DNA of 64,000 nt from Betaproteobacteria bacterium (GTDB lineage Bacteria > Pseudomonadota > Gammaproteobacteria > Burkholderiales > Methylophilaceae), in NCBI GenBank assembly GCA_016868195.1, contig VGHQ01000002.1, positions 1 to 64,000 of the forward strand. The letters run 5' to 3'. This document shows positions 18,665-26,467 of this stretch, piece by piece. Below the pieces are notes generated by a model. That model saw only the letters and a list, made by a program, of their open reading frames with translations, did not search any database and had not been told where the DNA came from. Every line of letters begins with the position of its first letter. Position 1 is the first letter of the stretch. The position numbers were made by a program, and so were the translations under genes.

Positions 18665-19738
18665 TTAATTTATATGAAAATTATGTTGTGCGAGAGCCCA
18701 TGTTATATGCTCCTTAACGAGAGGAGAGGCTTCTTGATATCTACTTTTAAGTGCATTCACAATAATTTCAGATGTTTTGGCATTGCCGAGCCCTATTGCA
18801 ACATTCCTCAACCATTGATCATAGCCTATGCGAAGAATTGCGCTACCTTCCATGTTTTTTAAAAATTCTGCTTCAGTCCACAAAAAACATTCTACGAGTT
18901 CGATATCATCTAAACCATGCCTTACCTTAAGGTCATCTTCTTTCGAGATTTGACCAAACTTATTCCATGGGCAATATAATTGACAGTCGTCACAACCATA
19001 CACACGATTGCCAATTTGTTTGCGATATTCCATGGGTATTGAGGACTTATGTTCAATGGTGATATAAGAAATGCATTTTCTTGCATCGAGTTTATAAGGC
19101 CCTATAATAGCCTTGGTTGGACATACATCCATACAACTTGTGCAAGTACCACAATGATTTTCGACTTTTTTATCAATAGGCAAAGGTAAGTTAATATAAA
19201 TTTCACCCAGAAAGAACCAGGAGCCATGTTCTTTATTAATAAGTAGAGTATGTTTTCCTCTCCAACCAAGCCCAGATTTCTCAGCAAGCTCAACCTCCAT
19301 AACGGGAGCGCTATCTGTAAATAACCTAAATTGAAAAGCGTGATCTAAAGCTTTATTTGCTTCTTTTTGAATTTTTTCTGAAAGCTTTTTTAATTTTGCA
19401 CGCATGACTTTATGATAATCACGACCCAAAGCGTAACGGGAAATGAAAGCTTTTTGATCATTTTGCAAAATAGCCTCTGAATTTTGTGAATGCGGAAAAT
19501 AATTAAGTCTAGCTGTGATGATACGAATGGTATGAGGCACTAGCTCTTCTGGCTTATATCGCAGAGAGCCATGTTTTACCATATAATGCATTTCACCATG
19601 GAATCCCTGTTTAATCCAGTCTAGATAATGATCTTTAGTATGATTAAGATCTATATCAGTAATGCCAATTTGATCAAAACCAAATTCTCGGCCCCAGCCT
19701 TTAATTTGCAATGCTAATTGATCCCAAATTTCTGTCAT
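18665..19738 (-). CDS. queG: Epoxyqueuosine reductase
   Basis: Last step of queuosine synthesis in tRNA: reduces epoxyqueuosine using cobalamin and Fe-S clusters. The 357-residue protein has an N-terminal catalytic region including FISRYALGRDYHKVMRAKL and two ferredoxin-like cluster motifs: CGTCTSCMDVCPTKAI and YGCDDCQLYCPWN. A HEAT-like C-terminal tail is present. It is divergent from tsaE, resembling E. coli queG next to tsaE (there with nnr between). The cobalamin requirement implies the organism makes or imports B12 or a corrinoid. Confidence 0.95.
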   Translation of the reverse strand: MTEIWDQLALQIKGWGREFGFDQIGITDIDLNHTKDHYLDWIKQGFHGEMHYMVKHGSLRYKPEELVPHTIRIITARLNYFPHSQNSEAILQNDQKAFISRYALGRDYHKVMRAKLKKLSEKIQKEANKALDHAFQFRLFTDSAPVMEVELAEKSGLGWRGKHTLLINKEHGSWFFLGEIYINLPLPIDKKVENHCGTCTSCMDVCPTKAIIGPYKLDARKCISYITIEHKSSIPMEYRKQIGNRVYGCDDCQLYCPWNKFGQISKEDDLKVRHGLDDIELVECFLWTEAEFLKNMEGSAILRIGYDQWLRNVAIGLGNAKTSEIIVNALKSRYQEASPLVKEHITWALAQHNFHIN

Positions 19739-19769
19739 GTTTTAATAATTTTTTATATAAATTGTACTT

Positions 19770-20231
19770 ATGATATTTGATTCTAATTATGACTTAAAAG
19801 ATGAGAGTGAAACACTTCGTTTGGCGAAGGGTATCGCAAGCCATTTATATCCTGGAATGAATTTATATTTAAGGGGTGAATTAGGGGCTGGTAAAACAAC
19901 TTTTGTGAGAGGTATTCTCCGAGGTTTTGGATATCAAGATAAAGTGAAAAGTCCAACCTATACGCTCGTAGAGTCTTATAGTTTAGAAGGATTTACTATT
20001 TACCACTTTGATTTATATCGCTTCAAAAATGAAACTGAATGGGATGACGCTGGCTTTAGAGAGCACTTTAAAAATACATCAATTTGCTTGGTGGAATGGC
20101 CAGAAAAAGCAGGGCATATTCTTCCTAAGCCTGATATTTCAATTGAGCTCAGTCATAGAGCTCTTGGCCGACATCTTCGCTTGATTGCTTATACAGCATT
20201 AGGAACTGAATGTTTAAAAGCCATCATTTAA
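19770..20231 (+). CDS. tsaE: tRNA threonylcarbamoyladenosine biosynthesis ATPase TsaE
   Basis: ATPase partner of TsaB/TsaD in making t6A37 of tRNAs that read ANN codons. The 153-residue protein has a Walker A (RGELGAGKTTFVRG) and the family motif SPTYTLVESY. HFDLYRFKNETEWDDAG follows with conserved acidic residues, and LVEWPEKAG sits near the C-terminus. The end of the gene overlaps the amidase start by 22 bases, a strong hint of coupled expression. Confidence 0.95.
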   Translation: MIFDSNYDLKDESETLRLAKGIASHLYPGMNLYLRGELGAGKTTFVRGILRGFGYQDKVKSPTYTLVESYSLEGFTIYHFDLYRFKNETEWDDAGFREHFKNTSICLVEWPEKAGHILPKPDISIELSHRALGRHLRLIAYTALGTECLKAII

Positions 20232-21472
20232 AAGTTTTTTTTATAATATTATGGGCAATTTTCCCTCATCATATTTTTGCAAAAAATTTGATTGAATCTG
20301 CGCGAATCTGGCCTGCAAGAGAATACACAAGAGTTACTATCGAATCTCTTAAGTCTATTAGCAATGATCAAATGATTTTAAAAAATCCAGATCGTTTGGT
20401 GATTGATCTTCACGACATTGAACTAAATGATGTATTAAAAAATTTAAGTACAAAAATATTGTCAAGCGATCCCAATATTAAACTAATTCGTGTTGCTAAA
20501 TTTAATAGCCAAGTTTCTCGTGTTGTAATAGACCTTAGAGCTGAATCTAAAATTAATATTTTTTCTCTAAAGCCTGCGGGAGGTTATAAGCATCGTTTAG
20601 TGATCGATGTTTATCCTAGAGTTGATGAAATAAATTCACTTATTCAAGATAAAGAGAAAAAAGATGTAACCCCTACCCAAAAAGAAAATATCGTATTATC
20701 TCCGCCAGAAACTAAAAAAGAAAAAATAATTCAAGAAGCTCCATCATCACAAGTTCAAAAAAGCACTACTAAAAAAATCGTGATTGCTATTGATGCAGGA
20801 CATGGTGGTGAGGATTCTGGGGCAAGAGGCGCCTCTGGCAGTTTGGAAAAAAATATTACTTTATCGATTGCGAGAAAACTAAAAAAAGAAATTGATAATG
20901 ATGAGCAATTAAGAGCAGTATTAACGCGAGATGATGATTATTTTGTTCCACTTCGCGGACGAGTGATAAAAGCAAGAAAATTAAAAGCGGATATTTTTGT
21001 ATCTATTCACGCAGATGCTTTTACTAATCCAGATGCCAAAGGTTCTTCTGTATTTGCATTATCAGAAAGTGGTGCTACTTCTGCTTCGGCAAGGTATTTG
21101 GCTAATAAGGAAAATGAATCAGATTTAATAGGTGGTGTAAGCTTAGATGATAAAGATCCGATGTTAGCAAAAACATTGCTTGATTTATCTCAATCAGCAA
21201 CGATTAATGACAGTGTAAAGCTTGGTAATTTCGTTTTGGATCAGTTACGTGATATTAATGACTTACATAAATCTAATGTCGAACAAGCAGGATTCGCAGT
21301 TCTTAAATCACCTGATATTCCCTCCATTCTTATTGAAACAGCTTTTATTAGCAATCCTAAAGAAGAGCAGGCCTTAAATAATGATGAACATCAGGAAATT
21401 CTAGCTAAAAATATTTTAATTGGCATAAAAAAATATTTATCTTCTAACCCTAATATTGCCAAGAATTTCTAG
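20210..21472 (+). CDS. N-acetylmuramoyl-L-alanine amidase, AmiB/AmiC type
   Basis: Splits septal peptidoglycan by removing the peptide from MurNAc. The 420-residue protein has a signal peptide (about 1-25, ending HIFA) and an AMIN domain (about 28-120: ARIWPAREYTRVTIES). A charged linker follows, then an Amidase_3 domain from about 190. Zinc ligands are in IAIDAGHGGEDSG and SIHADAF, with a Glu in the LEKN segment and a catalytic Glu in ILIETAFISN. The LysM repeats of E. coli AmiB are absent, so AmiB versus AmiC is left open. It starts inside tsaE. Confidence 0.92.
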   Translation: MFKSHHLKVFFIILWAIFPHHIFAKNLIESARIWPAREYTRVTIESLKSISNDQMILKNPDRLVIDLHDIELNDVLKNLSTKILSSDPNIKLIRVAKFNSQVSRVVIDLRAESKINIFSLKPAGGYKHRLVIDVYPRVDEINSLIQDKEKKDVTPTQKENIVLSPPETKKEKIIQEAPSSQVQKSTTKKIVIAIDAGHGGEDSGARGASGSLEKNITLSIARKLKKEIDNDEQLRAVLTRDDDYFVPLRGRVIKARKLKADIFVSIHADAFTNPDAKGSSVFALSESGATSASARYLANKENESDLIGGVSLDDKDPMLAKTLLDLSQSATINDSVKLGNFVLDQLRDINDLHKSNVEQAGFAVLKSPDIPSILIETAFISNPKEEQALNNDEHQEILAKNILIGIKKYLSSNPNIAKNF

Positions 21473-21476
21473 AAGT

Positions 21477-22418
21477 ATGGCAACATATAAGCCACTTATT
21501 TTCTTTTTAATAGGGCCAACAGCGTCAGGCAAAACACAACTTGCTGTTGATCTCGTTAATACTTTCCCATTTGAAATCATTAGTGTTGATTCCGCACAAA
21601 TATATCATGATATGAATATTGGTGCAGCTAAGCCATCTCAAGATATCTTGAATGTTGCTCCTCACCATCTTATCAATATCATTAGGCCAGATGAAACATA
21701 TTCGGTAGCAAAATTTTTGCAAGATAGTTTAAAAATTATAGATGAAATTTTTACTCGAGGCCATATTCCTTTATTAGTAGGGGGCACCATGATGTATTTA
21801 AACGCTCTTGAAAAAGGGATTAGTCAAATGCCAAAAACTGATTATCAAATAAGAAAAGAGATAGAAAGAGAAGCTATGCAATTTGGATGGCCAAAACTTC
21901 ATGAAAAACTTATGTCTTATGATAAGGAATTAGCAATGAAATTAAGTCCTCATGATACTCAGCGCATAAGTCGTGGTTTAGAAGTATTTTATTCTTCTGG
22001 AAAGCCTTTATCTTATTTTCATAAACCTAAGAATAAAAATCAATTTCCTTTTACTATATGTAAAATAGGATTAATGCCCAGCAATAGAAAAATTCTTCAT
22101 GAGCGCATTGAATTGAGAGTTAATCAGATGATTGATGCTGGCTTATTTAAAGAAGTGGAATTTTTGCTTAAAAAATACCCAAAGCTTAAAAGTCACATGC
22201 CATCCATGAGATCAGTGGGCTATCGCCAGGTACTTGAGTATTTTAATGGTGATTCTCAGGAAAAAGAGTGTATCAATAAAATTGTCTTCGCAACACGACA
22301 ACTTGCAAAAAGACAAATGACCTGGATGAGGGGTATGGAAAATCTAAATATTTTCGATTTTACGGGTGAATGTATAAATAAAGAAATCGAAGCTTTCATA
22401 AAAGCTCAACTAGTATGA
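21477..22418 (+). CDS. miaA: tRNA dimethylallyltransferase
   Basis: Adds dimethylallyl to A37 of tRNAs reading U-starting codons. The 313-residue protein (from ATG at 21477) has a P-loop GPTASGKT, DSAQIYHDMNIGAAKPS, the GGTMMYLNAL block and the C-terminal MRSVGYRQVLEY and FATRQLAKRQMTWMRG motifs. An upstream TTG at 21456 lies inside the amidase gene and adds nothing conserved, so the ATG is preferred. In many gammaproteobacteria mutL precedes and hfq follows this gene; neither does here. Confidence 0.95.
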   Translation: MATYKPLIFFLIGPTASGKTQLAVDLVNTFPFEIISVDSAQIYHDMNIGAAKPSQDILNVAPHHLINIIRPDETYSVAKFLQDSLKIIDEIFTRGHIPLLVGGTMMYLNALEKGISQMPKTDYQIRKEIEREAMQFGWPKLHEKLMSYDKELAMKLSPHDTQRISRGLEVFYSSGKPLSYFHKPKNKNQFPFTICKIGLMPSNRKILHERIELRVNQMIDAGLFKEVEFLLKKYPKLKSHMPSMRSVGYRQVLEYFNGDSQEKECINKIVFATRQLAKRQMTWMRGMENLNIFDFTGECINKEIEAFIKAQLV

Positions 22419-23275
22419 GAATAAAACAATACCTTCCAATATTTTCATTACTTTTTGGAGCTTTTGTCTGGGGAATTATTTGGTATCCATATCGCTTGAT
22501 GGCACAAGCTGGTGTTTCAGGTATTTATTCAAGCCTATTTGTCTTTATATTAACTCTTGCTATTGCGTTACCTTATTTTTTAGTCACCCGAAAGAAAATT
22601 CCTATATGGTCGAAAGATTTCTGGTTACTCTCTATTATTGCTGGTTATACCAATATTAGTTATGTATTAGCTGTTATTGACGGCGAGGTTGTTCGCGTAA
22701 TGCTCTTATTTTACTTATCGCCAATTTGGACTATTTTTTTGTCTCACTTTATGCTTAATGAAGATACACAAAAAAGATATTATATTGCAGCATTTATTTC
22801 ACTTCTCGGCGCATTAATCATGTTTTGGCAACCAAATCATTTTATTGATTTGGGTTTAAAGAGTGATTGGTTGGCAATCAGCTCAGGAATTGGTTTTGCG
22901 ATGACTAATGTCATGACAAGAAAAAATCATCATATGACAATCAATCAAAAAGCTTTAGCAATTTGGATAGGTGTTATTACAGTTGCCATAATCTTTATTC
23001 TGTTCGATAAAGATACCATGCCTTCATTAGAATTTTTTAGACCAAGAGATGCCATGATTGCAATAGCAATTGCATTATGTTTATTTTTTTCAACTTTATT
23101 TGTTCAATTTGGAGTCACACAAATTAAAGCGGTAGAAGCATCTAGTTTTTTTCTTTTTGAGATCGTCGTTGCTGCAATTTCATCTTACTTTCTTGTAGGT
23201 GAGAGTATTGAAATTAGAGAATGGCTTGGTGGTATCATGATTATGGTGGGTGTTATTCTTGCCGCAAAAAATTAA
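22415..23275 (+). CDS. EamA/DMT-superfamily transporter
   Basis: A 286-residue, very hydrophobic protein with about ten membrane segments in two EamA halves. The first half includes SLLFGAFVWGIIWYPYRLMA; the second ends in SSFFLFEIVVAAISSYFLVGESI. Family members export metabolites such as amino acids or nucleobases; the substrate is unknown. It overlaps miaA by 4 bases (ATGA), occupying the place where hfq often sits. It converges with the OGT-like gene, the two reading frames overlapping by a few bases at 23272-23275. Confidence 0.85.
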   Translation: MRIKQYLPIFSLLFGAFVWGIIWYPYRLMAQAGVSGIYSSLFVFILTLAIALPYFLVTRKKIPIWSKDFWLLSIIAGYTNISYVLAVIDGEVVRVMLLFYLSPIWTIFLSHFMLNEDTQKRYYIAAFISLLGALIMFWQPNHFIDLGLKSDWLAISSGIGFAMTNVMTRKNHHMTINQKALAIWIGVITVAIIFILFDKDTMPSLEFFRPRDAMIAIAIALCLFFSTLFVQFGVTQIKAVEASSFFLFEIVVAAISSYFLVGESIEIREWLGGIMIMVGVILAAKN

Positions 23276-25128
23276 ATTAAATTACGATAAACACTCTCTA
23301 ATATTTTTACGAATAATTGAGGCTGAAATAAGGGTGAATTTTTTTTAGCTTTATTTAATCTATGAATAATATCTTTTCTATATGGTAAGTCTTCAGTAAG
23401 ACGACTTGCGCAATGAATATAGCTTTCAATATTATCAGTAATGAGCTCATCCAATTTCAAACTATGAAGTAAGCTTCCAGCAACTCTTGAAGCAAATGTT
23501 CTTCCCTTAAGTGTAACAATAGGCAAAGTCATGGATAAAGCATCGCTTGCTGATGTATGAGCATTATAAGGCAAGGTATCTAAATAAATATCTGCTAGAG
23601 CATGACGAGCTATATGCTCATTGTTAGATACTATTGTTGCAAAAATGATTCTTTCTGGGTTAATACCATGTTTATTTGCATAATCTTTCAAATTATTGGC
23701 TGCCCATTCATTTGAATAAGTTAACCAAAGTATACTTTTTGGATATTTTTCAAGAAGTGTAAGCCAGGCTTTGAAAATAAATTCCGTAATTTTAAATGAT
23801 TGGTTAAAGGCACAGTAAACAAAAGCATCCTCAGGAATATCATAATCTTTTCTATTTTTTTGATTAAAGTGAGTACGATTTTCTATATTGGGCTGATAAG
23901 CACATGGAAGTCTTAGAATAGTTTCTGCATAATATTTTTCTTCATCTTTGGGAATAATAAATTCATCAGCTAGGATGTAATCATAAAGTGGTTTTTCCTG
24001 AGTAAAGCCCATTGTGCCTGGATATCCTAACCAATTTATAGTAATTGAATTTTTAAGCTGTGGCGCAATAAAAGCACGACTATTATTTGTATAGCCTGTT
24101 AAATCAATAAAAATATCAATTTCATCATTATGAATAATACTCACTGCATCTTCATCGCTGAGATTTGAGATATCCCTATAAGAATCAAATAAGCTAATAA
24201 GATTTTTTCTCTCATTAGTATTCTCATGAGGACTTGCGTCATACGCATAAATCTCAAAAATATCGCGATTGTGATATTTGATAACATCTCGTATTAAAAA
24301 ATATAGCGGATGAAGTTTGAAGTCTGAAGATAAATATCCAATACGGATTCTATTTTTTGGTATCCATTTTTCCTTTTTAAAAGGCTGGGCTTTGAAATGA
24401 TTTTGTGTCCATTGATTTGCGCATATTAGCTGATCTTGGGGAGTCGACAGAGGATTTGCAACAAAAGCAAAAGGTGAAATAAGAGCTTCTGCATGTGTGT
24501 TGACAATAAAACATATTTTTTGGAAATATTTATCAATATCATACCAATCACACATATGCTGTTTTTGATGTGTCATGTGGGCTAATGCATGATAAAGGTC
24601 AGGTTTGATTTTTAAGGCATTTTGGTAGGATATCAGAGCTTTATCTAAATAGCCTAATTTGCGTTCTGAATTGCCATTATTATTCCAAAGATCAGCATCA
24701 TTGGGATTAAGTCGAATAGCTTTTTGATAATTCTCACAGGCTTTAGAAATCTTATTAAGCTTATCTTGTACATTGGCTAAATTATAATAATAAACCCAAT
24801 TGTTTTTCTCATATTCTAGAACTTCTTCAAAACAAGCTTCAGATAATTCAAATTTTGATTTTAAGAAATACTCATTGCCAAACGATGTAAGTGAAAAGCA
24901 AAGTGCTTTTTTAATTTCCTCATTATCTTTAAATTGATATAGACATCTTCTAAAATAACCTGCAGCTTCCTCGAACTGTTTATTGGAGGCACAAAGATTT
25001 CCTAATTCCAATTGGATGATGTAATTTCTAGGCTCTAATTGCAATGCTTTTTTAAGAGAAAAAATAGCTTGAGAGATATTTCCTTCTCTTTCAAATTTTT
25101 CTGCTTCTTCCATTAATATATTCGTCAT
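23272..25128 (-). CDS. TPR-containing O-GlcNAc-transferase-like glycosyltransferase (GT41)
   Basis: The 618-residue protein has TPRs over about residues 5-190 (for example NPNDADLWNNNGNSERKLGY), then an OGT/SPINDLY catalytic region. Family landmarks are RIGYLSSDFKLHPLY with His273, the LGYPGTMG loop, FNQSFKITE with Lys446 (the UDP-contacting Lys of OGT), and DTLPYNAHTSASDAL. Known members transfer sugars from nucleotide-sugar donors to Ser/Thr of proteins. Acceptor and sugar here are unknown. It starts 9 bases after the MnmC-like gene, so the two are probably co-transcribed. Composition matches its neighbours. Confidence 0.9.
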   Translation of the reverse strand: MTNILMEEAEKFEREGNISQAIFSLKKALQLEPRNYIIQLELGNLCASNKQFEEAAGYFRRCLYQFKDNEEIKKALCFSLTSFGNEYFLKSKFELSEACFEEVLEYEKNNWVYYYNLANVQDKLNKISKACENYQKAIRLNPNDADLWNNNGNSERKLGYLDKALISYQNALKIKPDLYHALAHMTHQKQHMCDWYDIDKYFQKICFIVNTHAEALISPFAFVANPLSTPQDQLICANQWTQNHFKAQPFKKEKWIPKNRIRIGYLSSDFKLHPLYFLIRDVIKYHNRDIFEIYAYDASPHENTNERKNLISLFDSYRDISNLSDEDAVSIIHNDEIDIFIDLTGYTNNSRAFIAPQLKNSITINWLGYPGTMGFTQEKPLYDYILADEFIIPKDEEKYYAETILRLPCAYQPNIENRTHFNQKNRKDYDIPEDAFVYCAFNQSFKITEFIFKAWLTLLEKYPKSILWLTYSNEWAANNLKDYANKHGINPERIIFATIVSNNEHIARHALADIYLDTLPYNAHTSASDALSMTLPIVTLKGRTFASRVAGSLLHSLKLDELITDNIESYIHCASRLTEDLPYRKDIIHRLNKAKKNSPLFQPQLFVKILESVYRNLI

Positions 25129-25137
25129 GACGTAAAT

Positions 25138-26340
25138 TTACACTTTAAAAATCTGGCTTGCCACTTTTTTTAAACTCATTTTTTTCAATCTATATCTCTC
25201 TGGATTTGTATAATTTAACGTTTTTTTATCTTCTTGAGATAAGTTATCGTTAATAAGATTTTTAAGGACGTAACTACAGTAGGGTGCAAATGTAAAGCCT
25301 CTAGAACCAAATCCGCTTGCAATATATAAATTTTTAAGCCAAGGGAAATGATCAGCTCTCGCTAATTCTCTAACACGCATTTTTTTTAATAATTGATTAT
25401 CAAATATTTGGCCTACAAATGGTTTTCTATCTTTTGAAGATGCTCGCCAGGACACTCTTCCAGAAATTGATTGTAGTGAAAGACAGTGATTATAAAAATC
25501 ATGATGAATCCTCTTTATTGAGGCGATATTCTTTTTTGTATCCCTTGTTCTAACATTTTTATCAAAGTCATTCATGGCATAAGTTGCACCAAAAAAATGC
25601 TTATCTTTATACATTGGTATTAAATAACCCTCATCACAAACCACGATACGGGGCATTTGCAAAGATTTTGAATTAATCCAATTAACTTGTCCTCTGAACA
25701 AGTCTAGATGTAAGTGTTGGGTAAGATCAAATTGATTCACAGACCCAGCATTACAAATAGCCACATGTGATGAATTAAAAATTCTTTGATCTTCAGTTTT
25801 AAGTATCCATTGATCAACCGATTGTTCAATTGACTTAATCTTTTGATAAGTGATTGTTTTGATATTAGAGTGTTTTATGAGATGGCTGCATAAGGCTAAA
25901 GGATTTACCCATCCGCCTTGGTTAAATAAAATTCCGCTTGAGCTAGACTTCATGGAGTATTGTTTTAAAATTGTTTCATCTATTAAGCTTAAAAATTTTT
26001 CCTTTCCTGTAATTTTTGCTGATAATTTACTTTCTAATTTTTGGGCGTATGTTGCCCCCAACATTTCAATTGCTCCATCAAATCGATAATCAGTTTCATA
26101 CAAACCTAATTGTCTTACCCATGCTGTCGTGAAAGTAAAGCTTTTTAACATAAAATCATTGTATGCTTCATCATTTAACATAAACTTTGGATAAATAGCT
26201 ACTACAGGATTTCCAGACCCCCCCTGCGCTATATCATCTTCGCCTTCTAGTATTGTTACATCCCATCCAGAATTAGCTAAAAAATATGCCAAAGAACAAC
26301 CAGCGATACCCGCTCCAACGATTAAAATATTTTTTTGCAT
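25138..26340 (-). CDS. mnmC: Stand-alone FAD-dependent oxidoreductase resembling the MnmC C-terminal domain
   Basis: The 400-residue DAO-fold protein has a dinucleotide motif GAGIAGCSLAYFLANSGW at the N-terminus, then GGSGNPVVAIYPKFMLNDEAYN, QGGWVNPLALC, GSRGFTFAPYC and a C-terminal NPERYRLKK. These track the FAD domain of MnmC, which oxidises cmnm5(s)2U34 to nm5(s)2U34 in tRNA. The MnmC methyltransferase domain (about 240 residues in the E. coli fusion) is absent and does not flank the gene. It is therefore an oxidase-only form, or a related amine oxidase with another substrate. It is divergent from the PQQ-fold lipoprotein gene. Confidence 0.82.
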   Translation of the reverse strand: MQKNILIVGAGIAGCSLAYFLANSGWDVTILEGEDDIAQGGSGNPVVAIYPKFMLNDEAYNDFMLKSFTFTTAWVRQLGLYETDYRFDGAIEMLGATYAQKLESKLSAKITGKEKFLSLIDETILKQYSMKSSSSGILFNQGGWVNPLALCSHLIKHSNIKTITYQKIKSIEQSVDQWILKTEDQRIFNSSHVAICNAGSVNQFDLTQHLHLDLFRGQVNWINSKSLQMPRIVVCDEGYLIPMYKDKHFFGATYAMNDFDKNVRTRDTKKNIASIKRIHHDFYNHCLSLQSISGRVSWRASSKDRKPFVGQIFDNQLLKKMRVRELARADHFPWLKNLYIASGFGSRGFTFAPYCSYVLKNLINDNLSQEDKKTLNYTNPERYRLKKMSLKKVASQIFKV

Positions 26341-26467
26341 GAGTAAATTTATCTATTTATATTTGGTATAAAAATAATGGCTTGAGATAAGATATCAGTT
26401 GTATGCATCATGGATAAAGTAATTTATTAATTCAGCAGACTCACGCAATCATTTTGAAGGGTAAACA

